This document shows positions 24,816 through 36,462 of a stretch of DNA of 64,000 nucleotides, piece by piece. The stretch is from Bombus terrestris. Taxonomy: Eukaryota; Arthropoda; Insecta; Hymenoptera; Apidae. The stretch is taken from the NCBI RefSeq assembly GCF_910591885.1, contig NC_063275.1, forward strand, positions 1,848,501 through 1,912,500. The letters are read 5' to 3'. The translations under genes and the position numbers were made by a program. Each line of letters opens with the position of its first letter. Within the stretch, counting starts at the first letter, position 1. Under the pieces are notes generated by a model that was not told the DNA's origin, did no database searches, and worked only from the letters and a program-made list of their open reading frames with translations.

Positions 24816-27800
24816 TCAATAGTCTTGTACGGAATCATAGTTATTGTAGGGAGGGGGATCTGGACGACCTTCAGGAATTCTGTATTTCTCTTCTACTTCT
24901 TGGTCATTGTCATCTTCGTATTTTACAGCGGTAAAGTATGATCCAGACGTTGAAAAAGTGTTACTGTAGTCAGGGTAATCTGAAAAATGTTCGTATGAAA
25001 ATTAATATTCCAACGAATTAACTGATTTAAATGAGACTTGGCAATAGATTAAGAAAAATATACCATCCAGAGGTTCCTCTTTGATTCGGATTTCTTTCGT
25101 ATCTTCATCCTGACGATCACCCCGATCTTTTCTATCTCTACGTTCACGATCACGATCACGCTTGTCCCTCTTACGGTCCCTATCGCGATCGCGTTCGTTA
25201 CTCCTGGAACGTCTTCTCTTACGATCTCGATCACGATCACGATCACGATCACGATCTCTCCTGTCGCGTGGCCGTTCGTCTCTTTGAATCTCTTCAATAT
25301 CCGGATCAGGTAAGCGATCACGACTACGTCTACGTTTTCGATCGCGCGATCTACTTCTTGTCCTTCTTTTACGGTCGCGAGACCTTCTACGTTCTCTATC
25401 CAAGCGATCGCGATCTCTGCACAAAATATAAACATAAAACAGAATTTAGTACATTTCTATTCAAAACATTACAAATGTACATACAGTATGAACGTTTACC
25501 TGTCTCTATCAAGGCGTCCAGAATTCTCCCTCTCTCGTTCCAAACGATACCGTTCTCGCTCTCTTTCATTGTCTTCCCGACCAGAGTGCTTAATATTTAC
25601 GTCTGGACCACCTCTTCGCGTTCCTCCAAGTCCACCACCCAGCCTTCGAGGAAGCCACCCTTTCACGGTTCTGGCACGTTCGACATCCACCAACACTCTG
25701 CGACCATCTATTTTCTTACCATCCGCATGCTTATAAGCAGCTAGAAGTACCGATTGAAAATTACCATTTGCTCGCGATCCCACGTTCACTATTTAGTAAA
25801 CTATGGGACTTCTATATCCCAAGGAAATAAATCTGAGGTGGCAGAAAAGATTTTTATTCTAAAAAGACTTCAATCTTTTAGACTTGACAGTGCGAATATC
25901 GCAACTAAGAAAATATCTTCTTCAAAAGGCTTTTTTCCACGGACCGTGAAATTTCAATAATTCTCGTTTAAGTACAAATGAAAAATATACAGACACGAAT
26001 ACAAGAACTGTCTGAGAATGCGATACTGAAAATACAAAAGAGATAATAAATCGAGTATCGAACGATGCATTCACTATATTACCTATACATGATTCTTTTT
26101 TTTCCCGATATTATTTCCATTTCCGTCAGATTTCTTATTATTGCCTCGACGATATTATCCAAACTAATAGTTGTTACTATTTTTTCAGAAATGATTGAGG
26201 TCGTAAGGTATCGGCACATATTATTCCTGATTATACACGTACCAATTATAACGTGCGTTTTTTTATAAAGTAAAATGTACGTACCATCACGAAACGAGAA
26301 TTCCCGAATCTGAAACTGCTTAATTTCTGTATTTACGATATATATATATATATATATGTACACACACACATATATATATATATATGAATGATGAGATTGC
26401 GTTTCTTTACAAGCGTACAAAGAGTCGAATATTCCGAGATAATGTTCGCTACGTTTCTAGAAGAAGGTCCGATGCCGTACCGTAATGATCATTTTACCGT
26501 ATAAAATCACGAGTCTACGTTATATTCGCGGGGCATGAATCAGTAATAAAATGTACGGATTTTTCAGTACCTTAAATCTACATTTGTAAAGTTCAAAAAG
26601 TATAGCAGATACAAAAATACCTACCGCGGCTACTTACGTACGGAAGTTAACACAAATCTTAGAAGTACGTTTAATCGTGAAATGAACTTGTAAGAGACTC
26701 GCGAGCATAGAGTAGGCCAGCGCGTATGCTATTCATTGGGAAGGTGCCCAGTCTTCATATGTTCGTTCAATCTCCGAAGAAGTTTACTTTGTATTTACCT
26801 GGTGCGCTTTTTTTTCTACTTACGACCAAACCGTGCGCAAGTATCGTATGCTTTATACTTTATATATTATACTGTGTTCTAATCATATATTAAATTTAAC
26901 GTAACGTTAAACGGCTTGTATTTTTCTCTTGTTTAACAAGGGGAACTTTACCTTCACGAAAAACGTTCGTTTACCTTTTGAACATACACGTATTATTTTC
27001 TATGCACGCTTTCCAAGGAATTAACTAATTCGAGATGAAAATCCGAAGCCAGATTTTTCGAATAAATTAGTATTCTATATCGAAATTGATATGTTCAAGG
27101 ACTTAAATGTAAACAATTGATTGAGAAAGAATGATTAGATGACCTTCCAAATAAGATGATAACTAACTAATTTAAAACTTTAATAAAACGAAAACAGCGA
27201 CGAAATAAGATGCTCGAGAAAGAACAATCATTTAGTTTGGAACATGCAATTTGGTACTAGACCTAACGAGAAAATATCTTTTGTCATAGAGTCCATTTAT
27301 GATGCCCGACATTCGCTTGGTACACGTTTCTACTTAAATTTTAAGAGAGAACAGTTTGACCTACAAGTATTTATGATAATATGCCCATTACAAGAAAAAA
27401 AAAAAGTAGGTGCTACAACCAAGACACGATGAAGTGTATTGTATTACCCAATGATGCATGATTGTTAATGTATTATTGAGAGAGAATGTGGTTAAATTTT
27501 AGTCGAAGAAATTTAAACATTGTCTGTTCATACCTATATATATATATTATATATATAATTTTTATATAATATATATAGATAGTTTGGTTATCACATTTGC
27601 AATCTATCTTTATGTACAGACGCAAAGTTTAACTGCTTGCAGAGCGTGTCCCTGAACCTTTTTCCTAAAAGCCCACCAATCAATTTCAATGTAGAATGCT
27701 AACTTTTGCAAACCGTGTAGTTAAAAATAAAAGAGTTTCAGCCCAAATGGAAAAGAGGTCCTGACTCCCAATATTTTAAAAGTATAACTATCAGCAACCT

Positions 27801-29040
27801 CCAGAGGGGTGGTACTCAAAAACCGCAAATATAACAAAATCAGATAAATAGGGTAAGCATAGACGCTAACAAACGTTGTTGTATGTTGGATCTTACCACA
27901 CATACAAACCTATCATATCAGGCAGGTTCAGGGATTTTGCATGGAATAGTGAACGGCACTAGTTGCCGGCAGCGGCCACCACGCTGTACCAAGAACAAGA
28001 TAAAAACTGCATTAATCAAGACAGCCAATATTTCTTTTTTCAGTTGATCGTTTACCATATATGCATTTACAGAATGGTAATCCTGCATGGATGTATGGCG
28101 GGACCCCCCATACCGTCTGGTTTAGTACCAATGAAAATGGGTAGCCTAACTATAGCCCTGCCCCACTATAACTAGCTGGAAGTGACGCTAAGTAAAGTGA
28201 AATTCCAGACTATGGACTCACTGAGGTTCTCAACAAGGGATTGATGTTTCTTGCGTTTTACTTACAGTGCATATCTCTTTCGTGCTCATATTCAATGAAC
28301 GCATATCCCCTAGGTTTGCCATTTATTGTATTATGAATTACCACTATCTAAAATATTGAATAGAAATTTTAGTAATGTATACAATTCAAAGCAAACTAAC
28401 TTTTATTTATGTACCTTTTTTACTGGACCATATACTTCAAATTCTCTTCTAAGTTTGGATTCTGAAGTATCATAGTTCTAAAAAGAATGTGATAAGAACA
28501 TAAATAGGAAGTAAAACGTTTTATTGGCATGGTTGTATGAAGATTAATCTACACTCATAGGAAATACTCACTATTCGAGCTACGAAAAGAGTTTTAAAAG
28601 GATCTGCTGTTACATTGGGAATACCAGCAGGATCCCACACAGCGATTTCTTGTTCTAATTTATACGCCACTTGCTCGGCGCGTTCTCTTCTTCTGCGTTC
28701 GAGGCGTTCTTCCCTCGTTTCCACGCGTACTGGTGGTGGTGTATCTTTGGGTTCCTATAAAAAAATGTACGTTATAGCTTTGTTATTACATTTCGTAAAT
28801 CATTAAATGCTACCGATAGGCTGTCTTTGAACAAAAAAGACATTTCCACAATACACGTATGCGTACAATATAAAAGTTTATTTCAATCTTTGTTACCTCG
28901 AAATATTTAAGAAATCCTCCAACGCCGATATAGCCTCCATTTTTCTTCTCATGCGGGAGTTTGCTAACCGGTGGTAAATAAGGTATTGGATCACGCGGAG
29001 CAAAAAGTGCTAACAAATTTGGAGGCAGAAATTGCGTCAT
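24816..29040 (-). CDS. snRNP-U1-70K: U1 small nuclear ribonucleoprotein 70 kDa (U1-70K), seven coding exons
   Basis: This is the core protein of the U1 snRNP. It binds stem-loop I of U1 snRNA and helps define 5' splice sites in the nucleus. Exons read on the minus strand: 29040-28897, 28754-28572, 28477-28415, 28347-28266, 25740-25500, 25416-25064, 24979-24816. All introns are GT-AG and the joined frame is 1230 nt (409 residues plus TGA), against roughly 440 in human and fly. The start MTQFLPPNLLALFAPRDPIP is the family signature. An Arg/Glu-rich helix (about 60-80) precedes the RRM, with RNP2 TLFVARI at 103-109 and RNP1 RGYAFIEY at 143-150. After it come the conserved SAYKHADGKKIDGRRVLVDV segment and RRLGGGLGGTRRGG. 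Exons 5 and 6 encode a long Arg-Asp/Arg-Glu/Arg-Ser tail, and the last exon a Tyr/Pro-rich acidic end. Introns are 142, 94, 67, 2525, 83 and 84 nt; intron 4 holds a likely poison exon. Confidence 0.96.
26337..26388. repeat. (TA)n(CA)n(TA)n compound microsatellite
   Basis: TA repeats, then CACACACACA, then TA repeats again, inside U1-70K intron 4. Confidence 0.9.
27535..27581. repeat. Palindromic (AT)n microsatellite
   Basis: Two TATATATA blocks are separated by AATTTT in U1-70K intron 4, together forming a self-complementary AT tract. Confidence 0.85.
27897..27983 (-). other. Candidate poison cassette exon in U1-70K intron 4
   Basis: On the minus strand a pyrimidine-rich tract ends in GGTACAG at the acceptor (AG just above 27983), with a plausible branch site TTGATTAAT about 40 nt upstream. 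The 87-nt exon ends GTATGTGTG followed by GTAAGAT, a strong donor. Spliced after exon 4, which leaves one base of a codon, it reads SWWPLPATSAVHYSMQNP and then TGA. Inclusion would therefore stop translation inside the RRM and should mark the mRNA for nonsense-mediated decay. Its length is a multiple of three, so the stop comes from content and not from a frame shift. A regulated, stop-containing exon is known in vertebrate SNRNP70; that this is its counterpart is inference. Confidence 0.6.
28052..28080 (-). promoter_or_regulatory. Intronic RNA hairpin upstream of the poison exon
   Basis: The transcript contains TTACCAT and ATGGTAA, perfectly complementary 7-mers separated by 15 nt (28052-28058 and 28074-28080). 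It lies about 70 nt upstream of the cassette acceptor. Pairing is predicted by eye only. Confidence 0.4.
28093..28113 (-). promoter_or_regulatory. GC-rich intronic RNA hairpin, GTATGG...CCATAC
   Basis: GTATGG pairs with CCATAC around a G-rich/C-rich core (GGGGTCCCG on the transcript). It is one of three consecutive potential stems between the coding-exon donor and the cassette exon of U1-70K. Confidence 0.4.
28146..28175 (-). promoter_or_regulatory. Intronic RNA hairpin CTAGTTATAG...CTATAGTTAG
   Basis: On the transcript CTAGTTATAG can pair with CTATAGTTAG: ten pairs, two of them G-U, with loop TGGGGCAGGG. It lies about 90 nt into U1-70K intron 4. Confidence 0.4.
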
Positions 29041-29170
29041 TTTCTCAGGTACACGAAAAATATGATACTAGTTTTAGTAAAATATCGAAACAAACAGCAT
29101 CTTCAAGTCTCAAACAACACCCCAAAATGGCGACAATATTCCTACCGCCCGAGTATGGTTACTACTAAAT
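29041..29170 (-). promoter_or_regulatory. U1-70K 5' leader/promoter
   Basis: The 130 nt upstream of the start codon contain CGCCATTTT on the minus strand (AAAATGGCG, plus strand, 29125-29133), a motif resembling the Pho/YY1 site common in housekeeping promoters. No TATA box is evident. The transcription start cannot be fixed by eye. Confidence 0.35.
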
Positions 29171-30154
29171 TGTAGCTTGAGCATAGACTATGAAAAAAAG
29201 CTTCTATCAAGTAAGTAAGTTTTTAACCAAATGGAAAGGTGTAATTCATGTAAATTCCTCGTATGCGCATGTGCAAACTAGGGTATTTTGAAAAGAACGT
29301 AAAATTGCTTTTTCATCGACATATATGATAAATTGTGTTATGCATGTGGAAAATAAACATACATATGAAATTCTTTCGCAGTCCTAGGTAATGTCAGAAT
29401 GGTAATAGTATAGTATCGATTTAGAAATAGGGTTTTTATTGTTGCGATATTGTCTGCAGTGATTCCACCACATATGGTATCACAAATTCTTTTCATTCTC
29501 TATCATTGAACAATCGATAATCAGAACTACAACTAAAAAGATATTCAGAACTATACAAGAAAAAGCAATAAAATTTCAATTTCCATCAACGCAATTAATT
29601 TTCTTACTGGATAAATCTCAATTTTACAATATATAAGTAAAATAAGTGTTGTTTTCAAAACTTGGACTTGTAAATTCGAGAATTATAAGCTGCATGTCAT
29701 TTGCCACCGAGTGAAACTCGAATGTCACTAGTCGACAGCCGATAGTTGCAGTCGCAGTAATCAAACTTTCTTTACACATATGATTACACATGATTACACA
29801 TTACTTGATCATACATATTCTGCATAAGCTATGACAAAGACAATAAGACAGTTAATATGGCACAGAGTTATGGTTCTATGTGATGTTAGATTCATGCCAT
29901 GCTTATATAAATTAAATACAATTAAATACAATTAATTATATAAAAACTATTTTTCACATTATCAACGTCATAAAATACACTTGAGTATATCTTGTATATG
30001 ATACTCACCATCATTGATGTTGATATTTAAAATTTTAAATGACAGTATTTTCATTATTTAGTCAATATTTACCAGAAATTCCTCCAGATGCCTCTGTTTG
30101 TACGTGAAACACTAGATGTTCTGCTATGATAAACAGTTTACATTTTAAAATCAG

Positions 30155-30169
30155 CCACAAGGTGGCGCC
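30155..30169 (+). promoter_or_regulatory. CTCF-like motif CCACAAGGTGGCGCC
   Basis: CCACAAGGTGGCGCC resembles the CTCF core, AGGTGGCGCC being close to the insect CTCF consensus. It stands in AT-rich DNA about 1.1 kb upstream of the U1-70K start. This is a single motif match, so only suggestive. Confidence 0.3.
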
Positions 30170-32511
30170 GCCTATACCTCAAACAGGGTTTGGTACGACA
30201 TCAAACGGTAGAACAGTGCATTATTATTGTGACATTTACATTTCCGCGGGTTAATTATTAGTTGTTTCGCAAATTTTATTTAAAATATCTTACTTCTTTC
30301 AATAACAGAGTGTTCGATGTTAGAATCATAGAACAACACGTAAGAGGCTTAGCAAACGTGAGTACAATTTTCAAATTTGATTGATCATAATGCATGTTGT
30401 ACAACATGCTGAGGGTACGAAATAAGTTCGATCGTATGGCTGCCATGACGTCATATCCGTTTGTTTAGGATTAGTGCACGTTACGATTAACTTAAATTAC
30501 TCGTTGAATAACACACTTATGCAGCATTTTAGAACCTGAGTCCTTAAAATTTTTATTTTGAATAATAATATTTAGCCATTATAATACGTTTCAAAAAGGA
30601 GGAAAAATGAAATATGTTTCATGGAAAACGGTTTATTTACGTAACTTCTTTTTAAATATTGTTCAATACGTTTATAAATAACTTAATTACATTCGCATAC
30701 AGTTATTTAATGTCTAAAGTGGAAGTGTGAAACAAAGCATAAACTCTGAAATAAACGTTTATTTTATGAACAAATAGAAATGGAATTAGAAATAAAATTT
30801 TCCGATAAGATATGCGCGTTACATCACCGTAATTGCATCGCAAGTAGGTACACTTCTATGTCTGTAATATACCAACTCGTACTAGACTTTGTACTTTCCG
30901 CGGAACAATTGCCAGGTTCTACCGTCTAAAGAATTTTCGTTGTTACAACTGCAATAGATTTTACACGAAAGAAACACTTTTCGCCTTCGCGTTGTATTTT
31001 ATAATTCCCTATAAAATTCCCTATTATACCACGCATAACCTGATAACGACGATATACGCGTTACGTACATGTACTTACATAAATACGATTCTTCGTACGT
31101 TTATACGACTGTCCGAAACTTGACTTTAAGTATGTACATATCGAAAATTCCGAAATCGAAAGAGACGAAACGGTAGATGGAGCAAGGAAAACTTGGTGTG
31201 TGCATCCGCATGAGCTTACATCATCGCAATTAAAATACAAACAGAAATCATAGACGCTCGTACGCACGCTACAGACGAGCTCGTATTTCTGTAATACATC
31301 GGCTCGCCGCGGACGCTAAAATAATGTAAGATGAATTTGACTTTCGTCCAATATTCAACGGTGCCATATACCTGCTCACGTTCTCGCGCTCGCACGTTCC
31401 GAATAAAGAACGCTATCCGCGGCTGCATCCGTGCACACGCACGACGAATACGCAACGTGACTCCACGCAATGCATACGGACACGGATGGCGCGCGCGCAA
31501 TGCCTTCGATGTTCGTGATTCCGTGCGACCCGCGATTTTCACGATTCGCTGTCCGTTTCGTTCTAACGTCGTACGATCTGTCTAATCGCTTGCAACGATC
31601 ACGCTCGGGATTATTCGCCGGTAATAAAGTTTTTGTTTGTCTCGCGATTGTATAACGCGTAATCGTACGACAATTCCCGTCGGCACTGATTATTTCACTC
31701 GACCGCGACGATACCAACCGAGTAATGCGCTCGTCTTTTTCCCTCCTGACAACTTGGTTCTTTTGGATTTTTTCTTCTTTTTATTTTCTTTTTTTTTGAC
31801 GTTCGGTCGTTGAACGAGACGCAACATTCTCATCGAATATCACGAGACGTTATCACGAGACCTTAACAAAGCACGATGTAAAATTTAGCGGAGCAAACTC
31901 GTGAAACGTGACGTATTACTGCTCGAGCGAACGTTTATTAGAAGATGTAGCGGATTTAGCTGGAAGCAGTCGGAAAATTTCCAGCTATCGTGACACGTTC
32001 GATGCACGCGAGTTGGGAGACGCTGATGCAACTCGGCCGGCAGCTGCATGAAAATTACGCGTTCCGATTTCCGATAGTTACCGCAAACATTGGCACGCAT
32101 CAAACCGCGATGCTTGAAACGCGACAAGAGCAGAAGACCGATAGGAGGAAGATGGAGAGAGAAGATGGAGAGAGAAGAAGGAAGAGGTCGTGATGAGAGA
32201 TGGCGTTGAATATCGGAACGCACCCTCGTCCAAGGAAAAGATTCGATTGCACAGGCGTCGGCACGTCTCCGTCGAGTCGTATGCCGAGCATACTTGTGAG
32301 AATGTGCCCGTTTCCCGACTGCCATCTTGCTTTTACGTGATGTCACGGCGTGGCCTACTTCCGAACACTCCACGTGCAAGGGTCATCGACCCTGCTCTCC
32401 TCTAGCCCCCTTTTGCCTAGCCGCTACCGTTCAGAACCACGGATACCAAATGCTCTAGCACCACAGGCCCTCCCTTGCCAACCCAACCACTAGCCAGAAT
32501 TCCCACCTTCT

Positions 32512-32610
32512 TTCTCTCTCTCTCTCTCTCCCTGTTCACCTCCTGCAACCGTACCTTTTCCTCTTCCTCTTCCACTTCCTCTTCCACTTCTTCTCTTTTC
32601 CTACCTTGTC
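32512..32610. repeat. (CT)n and (CTTCC)n pyrimidine tract
   Basis: About ten CT dinucleotides are followed, after 25 bases, by TTCCTCTTCC/CACTTCCTC repeats. A poly-T run lies nearby at 32818-32836. Confidence 0.8.
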
Positions 32611-34916
32611 CTCGTTCCCACTTTCCTTCTCCGTTTAAATTCAGCTTAGCTTTCTCTAATTGGCGTTGCTCGTCGTTCTTCGTACATCGATTCACCCTTG
32701 ATCGTAAACGTCGATATAGGAAAATTAATACGCTCGAACCTCTGCGGGTAAACTAACTCGATGATGTAAGCGAAATTCCATCCTTGAGTTTTACTACAGC
32801 CTTACCTTCCAATTTTTCTTTTTTTTTTTTTTTTTTCTTTTTCGGGGAACATATTCGAACGTTCGATTTAACGAACGAACCGCACAGTGTAACGGAAATG
32901 TCTGTAGATTTCTCGAAAAGCTAAAGTGATAAGAAAATAGGATTCAGTGTTATTGAAAAGAAATGTTGCACTTTGCATATGAGAATTTACCAATCTAGAG
33001 CATTGAGGGGGAAACAAGGTTATTGAGCGACGTAGGGCAGTGATGTTTAGTCAACGGAAACAGTATCTGTTTTCATTTTACAAAATTAGTTTTCAGTCGT
33101 ATTTTCGTTACCTCATTCTGTTCGCTGCTATTGTCCAGCGAGTTCCAATTAGGAAGTGCACGTGCAAGCTGATATATAATTTTCTCTCTGCGCCAGAATA
33201 TTACGTATTTAGCTTACCATTGCTCTTACGTATTTACGGTGTTGCCACTACGACTTATGCGAAACTACGAAGCTTAACGATGCGTTTGTTTTCAGAAAAG
33301 GGCGCTCGCTCTGCGTTCCTCGATAGAGCAACCCACGTGGAAAATCGAAGGACGAACCGAAAAGATCGCCGACTCGCGTAAGTTTGTCTTACACTAAATA
33401 TTCTAGAATTGCTCATACGCGGGTGGACAGAGCTCGGGGAAGAATCGTGCGTACGCACCTGCTACTCTTCGCATCTACCAAAACTGCTTACGTAACAAAG
33501 GCATCGACCAAAACAGCACACAGTAAAATGGCTATGTCCATTGTTCGTTCCACGGATCGCCGCTTTCTATTCGAAGAATTATCTCGCTCGGCCTCTCGGT
33601 TCCTAACGAATTAGCTTTTTCGATCGAAGTTGCTCGAGTCGTGTTATCGTTAACGTACACAGACGGAAATTTTGGCGACGTAGAACGTTTTCGAACGATC
33701 TCTACGAATTTATCGCGCGGTTCACGGTTTCTAGATGGCTCTTTTTTTCCTACACCTACGTATCAAGGGTTAAAATATCCTTACCTTTAGACTAAATTTA
33801 GTAAGCTAAAAATTACCTGTACACGATGTGGTATTTTTATATAAAGTCGTCAGACCGATGTACGGTTTAAAAAAAGAGCGGAACACTGGCAGATTCATGA
33901 AGACGTATCCTGTTCGTGTGCCACAAACCAGGCTCGGGTCAACAGAGTTGGGAAACGCCGAACGTAACGCGGTGCCGTACCTTGGAATACGTGCACGCAC
34001 ACGTACCGCGCGTACGTGTGTACACGCGTACACGTTGGTCTTCCGAGCTGAGCACGAGCAAGTCCATACACTTTACGCTCGTCCATCCACTTTTCTCGGT
34101 GAGCGGAAGAATCCCAAAAAGGGTCAATGCTCGATTTACTACGCTACTTTCAATCTTACTCGACGTGTCTCTTTTCCGCCGTGATTTCTTACCTGCCACG
34201 CGTTTCTTAATCACCTCACCTTCGTTCAAGCTCTTCGTTTCTATTTATTTGTATTTGTACGCGGCTCGTATTTCCGTGTTTCTGCGATATTTCTTCCATT
34301 CGAATAATACCAGATGCGTTGGTTTATCGTGAGAAAGGAAGAGCAGCTCGTCTCGAGAGATTAGACTTTGTTCGATCAGGTTGCATCGCTTTCTCCGATG
34401 CTACGAAACGAAAGGCGAAACGTCGTACGCGTCGCATGGAAATGATAGTGGAAGCTCGGGCATGAAATGAAAGAAATGAAACAAAGGATCGATACGGAGA
34501 AGAAGGCGTATTCGCAACGTGACTGATACGGCCTGCTAATCTGGCAATGTGCGTGCGCGTATAGATCGAGTAAAAATAATTTCCGACCAATCTAAATATT
34601 TCTAAATGTCACATTTACATTTTATTGGAAACAATACAACGTAGATTTTTCATTACCTGTGAAATTGTTAAACTCGTGGCAAAATCTTTGCCGCAACTGC
34701 GATCCACTTTTTCACATCTCTCGCACTGTTTACCTGGAAACTGGAAAAGCCGGAGGTTTTTAAAATCGTAAACGACTATGTACGTATAGGTCGGTGGGAA
34801 ATTTTGCAGCTATTAAAGCTCGATGCAGTGCTCCTCCGAGAACGCAATATTTCAGAATATTTCTCCTTTGTTTTATACGTCCCTGTTGAACACCAACGAC
34901 GCCTCTGATAGTTGTA

Positions 34917-35491
34917 TTAACGTTAGAACTAGCACACCAATGAAATTGACTGGCTTTACAATTTTATTTTAAAATTCCTGCTTCGTGTTATATTTTTTCC
35001 CGCAATGGTGTAATGACTTTCGCAACGATAAAAGAATAATATAATGAATTTTATTTTGTTTTTTCATGTATTAAAACTGAAAATAATTTTATATCTAGGC
35101 TACTTATACCAACACCGGTCAAAATGACCGGTAGTTGTCAAAGTGTAAAAGGATCTTGCAATCTGTTTATCGAACCCCAATTAACAAGTTTCCTCGTTTT
35201 TCAAATTTTTACCGCGTATCATTCGATATGACGATATCAGTTATCAGGAAAATTCCGGATCGATCGCTAAATCGCTGGATGCTAACACTAGAAATTACCA
35301 CAGCAGTCAAAATGACTGATTCTACAATTTTATAAATTTGTCAACCTTCGTTTGGGGATCACGGTGCCAAATGGATTAATAATACCAAAAATGCACTACG
35401 TAAATTATTTACGTATTTTGTAAAGACCAGTCATTTTCACTGGTTTTAGTAGAAATAGCTTCGTGTTAACTATCGGTAGTTTTAGTGTTAA
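34917..35491 (+). mobile_element. TTAA-flanked element, short form (copy C)
   Basis: It starts at TTAA 34917-34920 followed by CGTTAGAACTAGCACACCA and ends GGTAGTTTTAGTG with TTAA 35488-35491. It contains the left arm (CAATGAAATTGACTGG box), one partial satellite unit with a diverged middle, and the right arm. At 575 bp it is the copy with the least satellite expansion, so it may be closest to the original element. Confidence 0.7.
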
Positions 35492-35570
35492 CACTGTAAC
35501 ACTATATTTATTGATTTAATACTTTCTTACAGAAGAAATTCCTCGTTATGTAGTACATTTTTGGTATTAT
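35404..35570. repeat. 167-bp direct repeat, left copy (flanks the LTR-like insert)
   Basis: It runs from ATTATTTACG to GGTATTAT and recurs at 36296-36462 with about ten differences, at the same length. It spans the right arm of copy C, the TTAA junction and the start of an inverted right arm. Confidence 0.75.
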
Positions 35571-36295
35571 TGTAGTATGGCGGAAATTTAGGTATAAGAC
35601 TTTTCCCTGATACTATTTAAAATTTCTAGTTTATTTACAGTGAATAGAATATACGGATATTAGTTAGATTAATTAGACAGAAAACGATGGTTGTTTAATT
35701 TGAACCAAGTGTACCAATCTTACTTTAATTCGACCACGCAACTGGACAACACTAACAACTCAGTCTCTCAACAACTGTAACAACTCTGGCAACACGACAA
35801 CGCTAACAACTCTACTCCTCGACTCCTCGATTAACTCCGACCTCTGACTCGCTCTCTAATCCCATCCTGTTGACGCTCCGCAAGAACTAGGTGATTTTAG
35901 TCACATAGGCTCTTTTCCCTATGTAAACTAACAACCGAAGGACAGACGACATTGTTTTGATCGATTTCTAATCAGGGTTTGTCCTTACTGTTGAAGTGGT
36001 CACCACTTCTAGGAAAACTCCACATCTGGTCTTTTTAGCTTTCTCAAGCGTTGAAGCCATCGACAGCATATAGACAAAAGAATAGCAGGGAGGCAGACCA
36101 TAAACAGTAGACAGGCGACGTTGACTTCGGGGTTTTCAGTCATAAAGTAACACTGCTAGCGTGCGGATCTGGACCAGCTCAAATTGTATTCCTGTATTTC
36201 ATTATTAAATTAAATATATATTTTGTATCTTACACTTTATCCACGCGTTCTTTTCTCTTTATATACCGAATAACCTCAACACTTACGATACTACA
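35571..36295. mobile_element. Solo-LTR-like insertion, 725 bp, TGTAGTAT...ATACTACA
   Basis: The sequence starts TGTAGTAT and ends ATACTACA, giving TG...CA termini with an 8-bp inverted repeat. ATTAT lies immediately on both sides (35566-35570 and 36296-36300), a 5-bp target-site-duplication pattern typical of LTR retroelements. No coding sequence is present. ACAAC-rich repeats occupy the first half and an AT-rich block the last part. A diverged relative lies at about 8240-8735. ATTAT also forms the inner ends of the 167-bp flanking repeats, so the duplication reading is not the only one. A small DNA transposon is the alternative. Confidence 0.5.
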
Positions 36296-36462
36296 ATTAT
36301 TTACGTATTTTGTAAAGATCAGTCATTTTCACTGGTTTTGGTAGAAATAGCTTCGTGTTAACTATCGGTAGTTCTGGTGTTAACACTATAAGACTATATT
36401 TATTGATTTAATACTTTCTTACAGAAGGAATTCCACGTTATGTAGTACATTTTTGGTATTAT
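36296..36462. repeat. 167-bp direct repeat, right copy
   Basis: Counterpart of 35404-35570 on the other side of the LTR-like insert. It includes TTAA at 36380-36383, where a forward right arm meets the inverted right arm of copy D. Confidence 0.75.

Larger units (their letters stand above)
25741..28265 (-). other. U1-70K intron 4 (2525 nt), long and structured
   Basis: The donor CACTGTAAGTAA and acceptor TACTTCTAGCTG split the Ser codon of the RRM segment DMHSAYKH. All other introns of this gene are under 150 nt. The part nearest the donor (about 27620-28265) is less AT-rich than the rest and contains the cassette exon and hairpins described separately. The remainder is AT-rich with TA/CA microsatellites at 26337-26388 and 27535-27581. 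Confidence 0.85.
29171..34916. other. Non-coding stretch upstream of U1-70K, no gene recognised
   Basis: AT-rich to about 31 kb, then more GC-rich. On the minus strand near 30009-30019 the words ATCAATGATG and GTGAGTATC form a possible start codon plus donor, but no partner exon could be assigned. Further frames (31.3-32.4 kb, 33.8-34.3 kb) overlap on both strands and match nothing known to me. Confidence 0.4.

Noticed and set aside
30009..30250. Possible minus-strand first exon with CATCAATGATG/GTGAGTATC
   Set aside because: It could be an upstream leader exon of U1-70K or of another gene, but no matching acceptor could be assigned and U1-70K has a complete start at 29040.
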